A stretch of 64,000 nucleotides of DNA, taken from positions 310,894 to 374,893 of the forward strand of contig NZ_SJPF01000004.1 of assembly GCF_007859755.1 (NCBI RefSeq). The letters are read 5' to 3'. Below, one piece after another: positions 52,676 to 62,235 of this stretch (positions are counted from its first letter, which is position 1; every line of letters begins with the position of its first letter). A model generated the notes under the pieces. It did no database searches. It was given only the letters and a program-made list of their open reading frames with translations, and was not told where the DNA came from. Both the position numbers and the translations under genes were made by a program. This DNA comes from Blastopirellula retiformator (GTDB taxonomy: Bacteria; Planctomycetota; Planctomycetia; Pirellulales; Pirellulaceae).

Positions 52676-53863
52676 ATGAGCACTGGAACGCCGCCAGAGC
52701 AGCGGGCGCAACCGAGTGCGATCGCATTTTTACGGCTGTTTGTCTTCTGTTTTGCGATCGCTTTAGGGGTTTCGTGGGTCGTCAGCAGTTTCATGCTGTC
52801 AGACCAAGCTCCCGTCATCGATCCCAACGCCGCTCCCCGCCAGATCACCGCTCGGGGGGATTTGGCCGCGGACGAAACATCCACCATCGAGCTGTTTGAA
52901 TCAGCCTCGCCGTCGGTCGTCTACATCACGACCACCGCTTTCGCCCGGCGAGCGATGAACGTTAACCCGGTCGAAATCCCCTCGGGCGCCGGTAGCGGCA
53001 TCGTTTGGGACAAGAAAGGGCATATCGTCACCAATTATCACGTCATTCGCGACGTCGACCAGGGAAGCGGCGGCCGGGCGATCGTCACCTTCGCCGACCA
53101 TTCCTCGCGCGAGGCCCAAATCCTCGGCGGTTCGCCCGATAACGATCTGGCCGTGCTGCAATTGGTCAATCCCCAGAACGCACCGCTGGTGCCGCTGCAG
53201 GTTGGCCAGTCCGAGAATCTCAAAGTCGGCCAAAAGGTCTTCGCGATTGGCAACCCGTTTGGCTTCGACCAAACCTTGACCACCGGCGTGATCAGCGGGC
53301 TAGGGCGTTCGATCCGTAGCGACTCGGGCCAGCCGATCAACGACCTGATTCAAACCGACGCCGCCATCAATCCCGGCAATTCGGGCGGTCCGCTACTCGA
53401 CAGCAGCGGCCTATTGATTGGTTTGAACACGGCGATCTACAGTCCCTCTGGCGCCTACTCCGGCATCGGCCTGGCGATCCCAGTCGATACGGTCAACGCC
53501 GTTACGACCGAGATCCTGCGCACCGGCAAGGTATCGCGCCCCTACATGGGAGTCGCCGTGTTGCCGGCCGCCGCAGTCAGCCAACTGCAATTGAAGGGCG
53601 CCTTGATCGGCGACGTCATCCCCGACAGTCCCGCCGCCAAAGCAGGCCTGGAGCCAACGATCATCACCCAGCAGGGGGTCGATAAGTTTGGCGACGTCAT
53701 CATCGCCATCGATGGCAACCCGGTGAACAATCACACCGATATCACCGGCCAATTGTTCCAGCACAAGGCAGGCGACACAGTTCAGGTGACGGTCATCCGT
53801 GGCGCCGGAACTCCCGATCCGCAAGAAGTCAAAGTTGACGTCACCTTGGCGGAAGCCCGCTAA
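52676..53863 (+). CDS. Trypsin-like serine protease with PDZ domain (HtrA/S1C)
   Basis: 395 residues. An N-terminal membrane anchor at ~17-40 (FLRLFVFCFAIALGVSWVVS) puts the protease in the periplasm. Catalytic triad: H122 (VTNYHVI), D157 (SPDNDLAVLQL), S236 (NPGNSGGPL). The substrate-loop motif GVISGLGRSIRS is also seen. A single C-terminal PDZ domain (PYMGVAVLP to DVTLAEAR). Most DegS/HtrA proteins of this layout clear or sense misfolded envelope proteins. It follows tRNA-Gln by 60 bases and precedes the HAD gene by 56. Confidence 0.95.
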   Translation: MSTGTPPEQRAQPSAIAFLRLFVFCFAIALGVSWVVSSFMLSDQAPVIDPNAAPRQITARGDLAADETSTIELFESASPSVVYITTTAFARRAMNVNPVEIPSGAGSGIVWDKKGHIVTNYHVIRDVDQGSGGRAIVTFADHSSREAQILGGSPDNDLAVLQLVNPQNAPLVPLQVGQSENLKVGQKVFAIGNPFGFDQTLTTGVISGLGRSIRSDSGQPINDLIQTDAAINPGNSGGPLLDSSGLLIGLNTAIYSPSGAYSGIGLAIPVDTVNAVTTEILRTGKVSRPYMGVAVLPAAAVSQLQLKGALIGDVIPDSPAAKAGLEPTIITQQGVDKFGDVIIAIDGNPVNNHTDITGQLFQHKAGDTVQVTVIRGAGTPDPQEVKVDVTLAEAR

Positions 53864-53919
53864 GCTTCGCCCAGCATCTTCGGACGTCTTCACCTCGATA
53901 GCCAATAAAAGCGAAACGA

Positions 53920-54597
53920 ATGAAAATCTGCCTGTTTGACATTGATGGAACCCTGGTCAACACCGCCGGCGCCGGCAAAGACGCCATGATCGACTCGTTC
54001 CAGTCGACCGCCGGCATCGACGTCCAGACAACCGGCGTGCGCGTCAGCGGCAAGACCGACCGTGGTATCGCCACCGAACTGTTTGGCGACGCCGGCAAGC
54101 AACTAACCGAGGACGTGTGGGAAAAATTCCTAAGCAGCTACATGGCCGGACTGGCCCGCAATCTGCCGCTTCGTCAGGGACGCGTGTTGCCGGGGATTGT
54201 CGAGTTGCTCGATCAATTGGCCGAGCGCGAAGATATCGCCTTGGGTCTGTTGACCGGCAATGTCGCTCAAGGCGCCTACCTGAAGCTGACCCACTACGAC
54301 CTGATGCACCACTTTGCGTTCGGCGGCTATGGCGATTTGCATCCCGATCGCAACGACGTCGCCCAGGCCGCCAAAGACGCCTGCGAATCGCATCTAGGGC
54401 AAGCGGTCGCCGGCGATCAGATCTGGGTGATCGGCGACACCGCCAACGACGTCCGCTGCGCCCGGCATATCGGCGCCAAAGCGCTGGCGGTCGCAACCGG
54501 CGTGTTTGATCGCGACGTCCTGGCCCAAAGTGAGCCTGACCTGTTGATGGACGATCTCGCCGACGCGGCTGAGTTTCTGGATGCTCTGGCCCAATAG
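53920..54597 (+). CDS. HAD family hydrolase (phosphoglycolate phosphatase-like)
   Basis: 225 residues. Motif I is CLFDIDGTLVNTAGAG (nucleophile Asp and general acid Asp), motif II LGLLTGN, motif III Lys region in VAQAAKDAC, motif IV WVIGDTANDVRCAR. A helical cap lies between motifs I and II. Resembles Gph-type phosphatases; substrate unknown. It begins 56 bases after the protease gene and has no strong ribosome-binding site. Confidence 0.9.
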   Translation: MKICLFDIDGTLVNTAGAGKDAMIDSFQSTAGIDVQTTGVRVSGKTDRGIATELFGDAGKQLTEDVWEKFLSSYMAGLARNLPLRQGRVLPGIVELLDQLAEREDIALGLLTGNVAQGAYLKLTHYDLMHHFAFGGYGDLHPDRNDVAQAAKDACESHLGQAVAGDQIWVIGDTANDVRCARHIGAKALAVATGVFDRDVLAQSEPDLLMDDLADAAEFLDALAQ

Positions 54598-54786
54598 GCG
54601 ACTCGCCAGCGAGCCGGCAGGGCAGTACCTTATTGCAACTGGCTACTATTCTCTTATCCTGACAAGAAACTCCCCGTTTAGCCACCCTTTCGAGGGCGCC
54701 CCAATCTTGCGGAGAAACGAAAAACCGGAAAAATCAAGCTTGGTACATCTGACGCATATCAAGTCGCTAACCAACGTCCAACGCCG

Positions 54787-55893
54787 ATGCCGACTGCCGA
54801 ACACGACCGATTCGCCGCTCGTCGCAACAAGCTTCGCCGCTTGGTGAAGAAAGAAGGCGCCGCCGCGATCCTGATTACCAACGTCAGCAACGTTACGAAT
54901 TTAACTGGGTTTTCTGGACAAGACAGCTATCTGCTGGTCGCCGCCGACGCCGAGATGCTGCTGACCGATCCCCGCTACACGCAGCAGATCGAAGAAGAAT
55001 GCCCCGGACTAGAGATCGCCAGCCGTCTGCCGGGCAAGTCGATCCTGGCCACCGTCGACAAGTTGGTGAAATCGACCGGCGTCGCGCAACTGGCGTTTGA
55101 AGCCGATTCGGTCACTCTTACCGAGCGAGATCAGCTGGCCGCCAAGCTGATCGGCACGACGATAATTCCTACCTCAGGTCTGGTGGAACAGCTCCGCGAG
55201 ATCAAGGACGCTCAGGAAATCGTGGCCATTCGCCAAGCGATCCACTGTGCCGAAAAGGCGTTTGCCGTCGTCGTCGCCGCAATGACCAAACAGCAGACCG
55301 AACGGCAAGTCGCCGCCGACCTCGAGTATCAGGTCCGGCGCTTTGGCGGTTCCGGGCTCAGCTTTGCGCCGATCGTGGGCGTGGGAGAGCGGGCCGCACT
55401 GCCGCATGGTGTTCCCAGCGAGAAGAAAATCGGCGAAGACGGCTTCGTTTTGATCGACTGGGGCGCCAAAGCTGGGGGGTACGTCAGCGACTTGACGCGT
55501 GTTTTGGCGACCGGTAAAATTTCGCCCAAAATCAAGAGAATCTACGAGATTGTCTTAACCGCCCAGCTTCGCGCAATCCAGTCGATCAAGCCTGGCGCAA
55601 TGCTGTGCGACGTGGACAAAGCGGCCCGCGATGTGATCGCCGAGGCTGGTTTTGCAAAGCGATTTGGCCATGGCCTGGGTCATGGCATCGGCCTCAACGT
55701 CCACGAGGCACCCCGATTTAACAGTTCTCAAACCCGCCCCCTGCAGGTAGGCATGGTGGTCACCGTGGAGCCGGGCATCTATATTCCTGGGTTTGGCGGT
55801 GTTCGCATTGAGGACGACGTGCTGGTCACCAAGACCGGTCACGAAGTTTTAACCAGCGTACCGAAAGATTTCGACGCGAGCGTTATCGACTGA
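54787..55893 (+). CDS. pepP: Xaa-Pro aminopeptidase/dipeptidase (M24)
   Basis: 368 residues. The creatinase N-domain (MPTAEHDRFAARRNKLRRLV and TNVSNVTNLTGFSG) precedes the pita-bread catalytic domain. Metal ligands: two Asp in LIDWGAKAGGYVSDLTRVL, His in GHGLGHGIGLNVHEAPRF, Glu in VTVEPGIYIPGFGGVRIED and the last Glu in RIEDDVLV. It removes residues before proline. The pepP-accB-accC order is a common bacterial arrangement. Gap to accB is 67 bases. Confidence 0.93.
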   Translation: MPTAEHDRFAARRNKLRRLVKKEGAAAILITNVSNVTNLTGFSGQDSYLLVAADAEMLLTDPRYTQQIEEECPGLEIASRLPGKSILATVDKLVKSTGVAQLAFEADSVTLTERDQLAAKLIGTTIIPTSGLVEQLREIKDAQEIVAIRQAIHCAEKAFAVVVAAMTKQQTERQVAADLEYQVRRFGGSGLSFAPIVGVGERAALPHGVPSEKKIGEDGFVLIDWGAKAGGYVSDLTRVLATGKISPKIKRIYEIVLTAQLRAIQSIKPGAMLCDVDKAARDVIAEAGFAKRFGHGLGHGIGLNVHEAPRFNSSQTRPLQVGMVVTVEPGIYIPGFGGVRIEDDVLVTKTGHEVLTSVPKDFDASVID

Positions 55894-55960
55894 CCGTTAG
55901 CGCTTCCTTTCCCAATAAGACCAAGCGGCGCGTAAGCCGCGTTCCGGAGACCTTCCATCC

Positions 55961-56431
55961 ATGGCCAAGTCCGAGCCCGCCACCGGCGGCGTCTTTGATC
56001 TCGATCGATTGCGACAACTCATCGAACTGATGAAAGAGCACGAGCTTTCGGAAATCGACCTTCGGGAAGGGGAAAAGCAGATTCAGATGAAGCGCGGTTC
56101 GGCCGTCGCTTACGCACCGGCTCCGGCGCCGGTTGCAGCTGCTCCGACTGCTGCCGCCGGCGGCGCCGCTCCGGCCGAAGACTCGCACCTGGTGACGATC
56201 AACAGCCCGATGGTCGGCACGTTCTACGCCAAGCCGAAGCCCGACTCCGAAAACTTCGCCAAAGTGGGCGACCACATCGGCGAAGATTCGGTCGTCTGCA
56301 TCATCGAAGCCATGAAGGTCTTCAACGAAATCAAAGCCGAACTGACCGGCAAGATCGTCGCCGTCCTGGTCAAAAACGAAGACCCGGTCGAGTACGGCCA
56401 GCCGTTGTTCAAGGTCGACCCGCGCGGCTAA
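55961..56431 (+). CDS. accB: Biotin carboxyl carrier protein of acetyl-CoA carboxylase
   Basis: 156 residues. N-terminal FDLDRLRQLIELMKEHELSE helix, an Ala/Pro-rich linker (~50-75), and the biotinyl domain with the NSPMVGTFYAKP thumb and biotin site EAMKVFNE (K119). Carries CO2 between AccC and the carboxyltransferase in the first step of fatty acid synthesis. It starts 67 bases past pepP and 32 before accC. Confidence 0.97.
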   Translation: MAKSEPATGGVFDLDRLRQLIELMKEHELSEIDLREGEKQIQMKRGSAVAYAPAPAPVAAAPTAAAGGAAPAEDSHLVTINSPMVGTFYAKPKPDSENFAKVGDHIGEDSVVCIIEAMKVFNEIKAELTGKIVAVLVKNEDPVEYGQPLFKVDPRG

Positions 56432-56463
56432 GTCGCGCTTCTGTCCCGTAATCGGACCCATTC

Positions 56464-57810
56464 ATGTATAACCGCATTCTGATCGCGAATCGCGGCGAGA
56501 TCGCCCTGCGTATTATTCGCGCGTGTAAAGAACTTGGCGTCGAAACGGTCGCTATTTTCAGCGAAGCCGACCGTGGCGCCGCATATCTCGACCTGGCCGA
56601 CGAAGCCTATTGCGTCGGCCCCGCCAAGAGCGCTCAAAGCTATCTGAAGATCGATCGCGTCATCAGCGCCGCCGAAGTCGGCAACGTCGAAGCGATCCAT
56701 CCCGGCTATGGCTTTTTGGCCGAGAACGCCCAGTTCAACGAGATCTGCCGCAGCTGCAACATCGACTTCATCGGTCCTTCGCCTGACGCGATGCAGCGGC
56801 TGGGCGATAAGAACGAAGCCCGCAAGATGGCCCGCGCGGCTGATGTGCCGGTCGTGCCTGGTTCGGACGGCTTGATCGAAGATCACGAAGAGGCGATGAA
56901 GATCGCCCACGAGATTGGCTTCCCCGTTCTGATCAAAGCGACCGCCGGCGGCGGTGGCAAAGGCATGCGGGTCGCCGCCAACGATCTGGTGCTGAAGACG
57001 GCGCTGCAGCAAGCCCAGACCGAAGCCCAAGCGGCGTTCGGCAACGGCGGCGTCTATCTCGAAAAATATGTCGAGCACCCGCGGCATGTCGAAGTGCAGG
57101 TCATCGCCGACCAGCATGGCAACGTCGTGCACCTGTACGAACGCGAATGCTCGACGCAGCGTCGCCACCAAAAGCTGATCGAAGAAAGCCCGGCGCCCAA
57201 CCTGTCGCCCGAAACCCGCGAAGCGATCTGCGCCGCGGCGGTTCGCATGATCCAAGGCGCCAACTACCACAACGCCGGCACGGTCGAGTTTATCGTCGAC
57301 AAAGACGAGAACTTCTACTTCATCGAAGTCAACGCCCGCATCCAAGTCGAGCACCCAGTGACCGAGATGGTGACCGGCGTCGATCTGATCCAGGCGCAAA
57401 TCCGCGTCGCCGCCGGCGAGAAGCTGCCGTTCACACAGGATGACATTAAGATCGAAGGCGCCGCGATTGAATGCCGCATCAACGCCGAAGATCCCGATCG
57501 CAACTTCATGCCCTGCCCAGGCGTCATCGAGCGGTTCATCGCGCCCGGTGGTCCCGGCGTCCGGTTTGATTCGCACGTCTACAGCGGCTACACCGTGCCG
57601 CCGCACTACGACTCGATGATCGGCAAGCTGATCGTCCATCGCAAGACGCGCGAAGAGGCGATTCGCTGCATGTTGCGGGCGCTGGACGAGATCCGGACCG
57701 ACGGCATCCGCACCACGGCCCCGTTCCACAAGATGTTGCTCAACCACTCGGCCTTTGCCGAAGGGAAGATCGACACCACCTACGTCGAACGGACCTTTTT
57801 GCAGTCGTAG
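56464..57810 (+). CDS. accC: Biotin carboxylase subunit of acetyl-CoA carboxylase
   Basis: 448 residues, standard length. ATP-grasp enzyme: N-terminal [23 protein letters not shown]-binding loop [38 protein letters not shown], and [20 protein letters not shown] containing catalytic residues. The C-domain ends RMLRALDE-like ([16 protein letters not shown]). Carboxylates biotin on AccB with bicarbonate and ATP. Cotranscribed with accB. Confidence 0.98.
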   Translation: MYNRILIANRGEIALRIIRACKELGVETVAIFSEADRGAAYLDLADEAYCVGPAKSAQSYLKIDRVISAAEVGNVEAIHPGYGFLAENAQFNEICRSCNIDFIGPSPDAMQRLGDKNEARKMARAADVPVVPGSDGLIEDHEEAMKIAHEIGFPVLIKATAGGGGKGMRVAANDLVLKTALQQAQTEAQAAFGNGGVYLEKYVEHPRHVEVQVIADQHGNVVHLYERECSTQRRHQKLIEESPAPNLSPETREAICAAAVRMIQGANYHNAGTVEFIVDKDENFYFIEVNARIQVEHPVTEMVTGVDLIQAQIRVAAGEKLPFTQDDIKIEGAAIECRINAEDPDRNFMPCPGVIERFIAPGGPGVRFDSHVYSGYTVPPHYDSMIGKLIVHRKTREEAIRCMLRALDEIRTDGIRTTAPFHKMLLNHSAFAEGKIDTTYVERTFLQS

Positions 57811-57975
57811 CCGACTTGGCTGCGACTTGCGCATGAAAAAATTTCGCGTTTGCGCCCCCTTTTGCAACGCGCGACCCATCGCCTCACACTCGCTGTTGCG
57901 GCGTCAGGTTTCCCATACCGCCATCCAGGCGGCCAACAGGGGCAAGTTTCGATCCCCAGGGCAAAGCGGGTAAAC

Positions 57976-58003
57976 TTGTGGCGCGGCGCCGGCTCAATAC
58001 AAT
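57976..58003 (+). promoter_or_regulatory. Putative promoter of the phosphofructokinase gene
   Basis: TTGTGG (57976-57981), 16 bases, TACAAT (57998-58003), about 92 bases before the ATG. A hairpin CTGCCG-CGTTTT-CGGCAG (58020-58037) would lie in the leader. Confidence 0.45.
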
Positions 58004-58094
58004 CAAATCGTTACTCTCCCTGCCGCGTTTTCGGCAGTAGTCATCACACACGCCAAAACGCGTCCGTAATCACCGGTCGGTCAGGAGTTACCCC

Positions 58095-59390
58095 ATGTCG
58101 AACACGTTGGCACGTCCCCCGAAAAAGCAACACAACTTCCGCCGCGTGGCGATCCTGTTCGCAGGCGGTCCGGCGCCGGCCGCCAACGCGGTGATTTCGA
58201 CCGCGGCGGTCTCGTTCCTCCGCAACGACGTCGAAGTGCTCGGCATTAAACATGGCTACTCGAACCTGATGCAGTTCGCCGAAGATCGCCCGATGGAACT
58301 GGGCCGCGACTACATCATGCTCGATCATCAAGCCTTGTCCCGTTCGCGGGCTCAGCAGGGGATCATGATCGGCACCGCCCGCGCCAACCCGGGCAAGCAG
58401 GTCTCGCACCCCGATCACCTGAGCGATCCCGAACGCTCGGCCCCGCTGAAGACGGTCTACGAAGCTTTGTGCTCGCTCGGCGTTGACGCCCTCATCTCGA
58501 TCGGCGGCGACGACACGCTGAAGACCGCCAACAAGTTCAAGATGTTCCAAGAGACGCTCCCCGAAGGGAGCCACAAGATCCCGGTCGTCCACCTGCCCAA
58601 GACGATCGACAATGACTACATGGGAATCGACTTCACCTTCGGTTACTTTACCGCCGTCGACTTCCTGGCCAACGAAATCCGCAACCTGCTGTACGATGCG
58701 GAAGCGGGGCAGGCCTACTTCCTGGTCGAATGCATGGGCCGTAGCGCCGGTTGGTTGCCGTACGGTACCGCGATCGCCGGCGAAGCGAGCCTGGTGATCA
58801 GCGTCGAAGACATCAACGGCGATTATGTCGCTCGCGAAGAAGAAGTCGACGGCCGCGTCAAAAAGATCATGGACGTCGAGAAGGTGGTCGACCGCATCGT
58901 CAAAACGATGCTCGCCCGCGAAGCCGAAGGCAAACGTTTCGGCGTCATCATCCTGGCCGAAGGCCTGGCCGAACTGCTGCCGCCGGAATACCTGGAAGGG
59001 ATCAAGCGCGACGACCACGGTCACATCTCGATCACCGACGTCAGCCTGGGCCGCCAGTTCGCCAAGTGGATCTCGAAGCGGTACGAAGAAAAAACGGGCC
59101 GCAGCCGCAAGGTGAACGGCCTGCAGTTGGGCTACGAAGCCCGCTGCTCGAAACCGCACGCCTTCGACGTGATGCTCGGCAGCCAACTCGGCGTCGGCGC
59201 CTACCGCGCCCTGGTCGAAGAAGGCCTGAACGGCGTGATGGTCTCGGTCTCGGGCCAGTTGAATTTGCACTACGTCGCCTTCGAGAACCTGGTCGACCCC
59301 AAAACCCTGGTCACGGTCGTCCGCTACATCAACCCGATGAGCGATTTTCATCGGTTGGCGCGGTTCCTGGAGACGTACATCAACGACTAG
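58095..59390 (+). CDS. 6-phosphofructokinase, probably pyrophosphate-dependent
   Basis: 431 residues. N-terminal phosphate loop ILFAGGPAPAANAVIS; GGDDTLKTA at 137-145 and PKTIDNDYMG at 168-177 with the catalytic Asp (TIDND); then MGRSAGW. In ATP-PFK1 these sites read GGDGS and PGTIDND. The GGDD/PKTIDND pair (Asp and Lys) is the hallmark of pyrophosphate-dependent enzymes, so it likely uses PPi as donor and works reversibly between glycolysis and gluconeogenesis. GGAG lies upstream of the ATG. A strong terminator follows. Confidence 0.93.
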   Translation: MSNTLARPPKKQHNFRRVAILFAGGPAPAANAVISTAAVSFLRNDVEVLGIKHGYSNLMQFAEDRPMELGRDYIMLDHQALSRSRAQQGIMIGTARANPGKQVSHPDHLSDPERSAPLKTVYEALCSLGVDALISIGGDDTLKTANKFKMFQETLPEGSHKIPVVHLPKTIDNDYMGIDFTFGYFTAVDFLANEIRNLLYDAEAGQAYFLVECMGRSAGWLPYGTAIAGEASLVISVEDINGDYVAREEEVDGRVKKIMDVEKVVDRIVKTMLAREAEGKRFGVIILAEGLAELLPPEYLEGIKRDDHGHISITDVSLGRQFAKWISKRYEEKTGRSRKVNGLQLGYEARCSKPHAFDVMLGSQLGVGAYRALVEEGLNGVMVSVSGQLNLHYVAFENLVDPKTLVTVVRYINPMSDFHRLARFLETYIND

Positions 59391-59420
59391 ACTTGGTTGT
59401 TGATCGTTTGAAAATCAGAA

Positions 59421-59457
59421 ACGGCCAGCTATTCGGAAGAATGGCTGGCCGTTTTTT
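59421..59457 (+). terminator. Terminator of the phosphofructokinase gene
   Basis: ACGGCCAGC pairs with GCTGGCCGT, extended by a T-G pair and ATTC/GAAT around a GGAA loop, 14 pairs in all, then six T residues. Confidence 0.93.
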
Positions 59458-59459
59458 GT

Positions 59460-60553
59460 TTCTTGCCAGGCAAAAGAAACGGGTGCCAAGGCCACGTCCT
59501 TTTGTGCCTAGAAACGTGGGTAGGGTGTATTGGGTGTTGTTGTCTTGCAGCCAGGCTAGATCGACGCCGGCTTCCAGCAAACGCTGGAATCGTTCCGCTT
59601 CGGGGATGTTCATCTCGACGAGCAAAGTCCAATAGTTCCCAATCGCCACTAGCAAATCTGGATGACGATGCCCCGTTTCCACGGTGAACTGGCAGAAGAT
59701 CGCCACCGTCCGACGCATCAGCGGCTCCGCCTCCGAGAATTGAGCACGAGCGTGAAAGAATTGTCCCAACTGATTTAACAACCGACCGGTCGGCGACGGG
59801 TTCCCAATCGCCTCGGCATGTTCCGTGACGGACAATGCATGCGTTTGGGCCGCCAGACATTCAGGCTAAAATCGAACGTCACTGGACTCATTGGGAAAGC
59901 TGGCATTGACCATCTCCAGCGCCGTCAATAAATTCTCCTCCCGCGCCACCTCCGGCAGCCGAAACCGTGTAATCTCCTCCACCAATCGATGCACCTGAAT
60001 CCCTTCGCCGTAATCGGTCCACATGGCCAGCGAATAGGTCGCCAGATCGGCCACCGCCTGTTCGACGTCGATTGGGTCGACGCCTTCCTGCTCTTTCAAC
60101 TTCTCCAGCATCGCCAGCGGGATGGGGTCAGGCGCCAGCCAGCAGAGGATGTTTAGCAGTCCGTTGATTTTCTCAACAGGCTGCTGGATCGCGAAGAGCT
60201 ATGCTCTGAGACTGGCGAGGTTGGAAAATGCCACGAGGGCATTTTCCAACAGGCAGTTAGCAAGTAGCGGGCCATGCTCGCTGAGCTCCTCGATGCTCGT
60301 CTGCCAGATGGTGGCGACGCTCTTAGGGTAGTTCATCGTCGGCTCGTGGAACCACTCGAGCACTTTTTTTTCTTGCTCTTGCCAGCGGGTGCGGTAGGCA
60401 GCCAGGGTGCCGCGATGTTTGACGATGAAGGCGCCAGCTTGTCCCAGGGCAAGGGCCAAGCCGTCGAGGTCGGCGGCCAAGCTTTGGGCGTCTTCTGCGT
60501 CGGTTGGTTGCTCGCGCCGGCGTGCGGCGGTGCGGTCGAGGAGGAACTGGGCG
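59460..60553 (-). pseudogene. Broken NB-ARC/TPR (STAND) gene interrupted by repeat copy 4
   Basis: Three blocks on the minus strand in different frames. Block 1 (60553 to about 60262): [38 protein letters not shown] and TIWQTSIEELSEHGPLLA, matching the end of an NB-ARC ATPase. Repeat copy 4 then interrupts it. Block 2 (~60155-59866): LLNILCWLAPDPIPLAMLEK, AVADLATYSLAMWTDYGEG and IQVHRLVEEITRFRLP, the winged-helix-like part, ending in a stop. Block 3 (59835-about 59560): TPR repeats (GQFFHARAQFSEAEPLMRRT and SVTEHAEAIGNPSPTGRLLN). The N-terminal effector and much of the TPR array are missing. The remnant begins right at the end of hisB. Confidence 0.8.
60158..60255 (+). mobile_element. Nested-hairpin element, copy 4 (98 bp, internally deleted)
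   Basis: Keeps the AGTCCGTTGATTTTCTC left end and GTTGGAAAATGCC/GGCATTTTCCAAC right stem but lacks the middle ~50 bases. Flanks are TTTAGC (60152-60157) and GTTAGC (60256-60261), five of six matching. It sits inside the NB-ARC remnant. Confidence 0.85.
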
Positions 60554-60554
60554 G

Positions 60555-61148
60555 CTACTCCGACAGCGTCCCCTTGGTGCTCGGCACCCCAGGCATGCGT
60601 GGGTCATGCTCTACCGCCATCCGCAGCGCCCGCGCGGCCGATTTAAAGATCGCTTCAGCGACGTGGTGGCTGTTGCGGCTGTAGAAGACGTTGACGTGCA
60701 GATTGCACAGGGCGTTTGCGGCGGTCGATTGCCAGAAATCTTCGACCAGTTCGCTGTCGAACTCGCCAATCTTGGGCGAATGGAACTGGGCGTTGAAGAC
60801 CAGGAAGTAGCGGCCCGACAGGTCGACCGCGGTCGTGCACAGAGTCTCTTCCATCGGCAGCGTGAAGTGGCCGTAGCGACGAATCCCCTTCTTGTCGCCG
60901 ATCGACTGACGAATCGCCTGGCCGAGGCAAATGCCGACGTCCTCGACCGTATGGTGTTGATCGACGTGAAGATCGCCGTTGGCTTTCACCTTCAAGTCGA
61001 AGCAGCCATGCCGCGTGAACAACTCGAGCATGTGATCGAAAAAGCCGACGCCGGTTGAGATCTCGCTTTTCCCCTCGCCGTCGAGGTTCAGTTCCAATTC
61101 GATTTGCGTTTCGGCCGTTTGCCGGCTGATTTTCGCGGTGCGCGACAT
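60555..61148 (-). CDS. hisB: Imidazoleglycerol-phosphate dehydratase
   Basis: Histidine synthesis, sixth step. 197 residues, single-domain form. Metal motifs: [35 protein letters not shown] and [19 protein letters not shown]. The start ATG is one base before the stop of hisC. The last residues (TLSE) may be slightly altered where the NB-ARC remnant joins: the family normally ends PSTKG(A/T)L. Confidence 0.96.
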   Translation of the reverse strand: MSRTAKISRQTAETQIELELNLDGEGKSEISTGVGFFDHMLELFTRHGCFDLKVKANGDLHVDQHHTVEDVGICLGQAIRQSIGDKKGIRRYGHFTLPMEETLCTTAVDLSGRYFLVFNAQFHSPKIGEFDSELVEDFWQSTAANALCNLHVNVFYSRNSHHVAEAIFKSAARALRMAVEHDPRMPGVPSTKGTLSE

Positions 61149-61149
61149 C

Positions 61150-62211
61150 TTAAGCGATTCCTTGAGCCAACGCGGTTTCGATCAACATCAGACAAGCGTC
61201 GATTTGATCGTCGCCGCCGACCGAGATGCGAATCCCTGGTTCGAAATTCGGATAGTGCATGTATCGGACAAGCACTCGATTCTGTTTGAGAAACTCGTAG
61301 ACCGCCTTTAGATTCTTCCCGGGGAAGGTCCCCCAAACGAAATTTGCCTGCGAGTCAGGTACGGTGAAACCGATTTCACGCATTTTAGCGGTCATTCGCT
61401 TTCGCGTTTGGATCACCTTTTCGCGATTGGTTTTCAGCCACTGCTGATCGTCAATCGCCGCGGTAGCCCCGGCGATCGACAGCGAGTCGCAGTTGTACGA
61501 ATCCTTCACCTTCATCAACTGGGCGATGATGTGCGGCTGAGCGACGACGTAACCAAACCGTAATCCCGCCAACGCGTACGATTTGCTCAGCGTCCGCGAC
61601 ACCAGGACCTTGTCGTTCCGCTTGACCAGGTCAATGCAGTTTTCATCGGCGAAATCAACGTACGCTTCATCCACCAACAAAGGGCAGGGGAGGGCGTCAG
61701 CCGCCGCCGCGATCTGCGCCTTCGGCACGATCGTCCCGGAGGGGCTGTTCGGGTTCGGCAGAAAGGCGAGCCGCAACTGGTTGCTGCCGGTCGAGAAGGC
61801 GTCGGGCAGCGACCAATCAGGATTGAACGCGATTTCTTCGCTGTCGGCGCCTTGGATCTCGGCGAGCGTCTTGTACAAGACATAGCTGGGAGTCGGCAGC
61901 CGCAACCATTGGCCGGCGCCCATAAAGGCCCGGGTGACGATCGTCAGAATGTCGTCGCTGCCGTTGCCGCAAAGAATCCAGTCAGGCTCAACGCCCAACA
62001 CCTCGGCGGCCCGCATGCGAAACGAGTTGCAGAGCGGATCGGGATAACGCTCCAGTCCCTGATCAAGTCGTTCCTTAATCGCACGCGTTACCGCCGGGCT
62101 CGCGGGATACGGATTTTCGTTGGTGTTCAGCTTGATGAACTTGCCGGCTTGCGGCTGTTCGCCCGGCACGTAGCCGGCCATCGCGTCGATCTCTGGTCGC
62201 ACGAAAGACAT
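61150..62211 (-). CDS. hisC: Histidinol-phosphate aminotransferase
   Basis: 353 residues. PLP-dependent fold type I. N-terminal [15 protein letters not shown], LFxxx-type pocket, [13 protein letters not shown] and the PLP lysine in [18 protein letters not shown]-terminal [19 protein letters not shown]. Converts histidinol phosphate and 2-oxoglutarate with imidazole-acetol phosphate. In the hisD-hisC-hisB operon, one base from hisB and 24 from hisD. Confidence 0.96.
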   Translation of the reverse strand: MSFVRPEIDAMAGYVPGEQPQAGKFIKLNTNENPYPASPAVTRAIKERLDQGLERYPDPLCNSFRMRAAEVLGVEPDWILCGNGSDDILTIVTRAFMGAGQWLRLPTPSYVLYKTLAEIQGADSEEIAFNPDWSLPDAFSTGSNQLRLAFLPNPNSPSGTIVPKAQIAAAADALPCPLLVDEAYVDFADENCIDLVKRNDKVLVSRTLSKSYALAGLRFGYVVAQPHIIAQLMKVKDSYNCDSLSIAGATAAIDDQQWLKTNREKVIQTRKRMTAKMREIGFTVPDSQANFVWGTFPGKNLKAVYEFLKQNRVLVRYMHYPNFEPGIRISVGGDDQIDACLMLIETALAQGIA

Positions 62212-62235
62212 AGCGCAGACTCGAAGGTAGGAGAA

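Noticed and set aside
59460-60553. Functional antiphage STAND gene
   Set aside because: Frames are broken, an element interrupts it and the N-terminal effector is missing.
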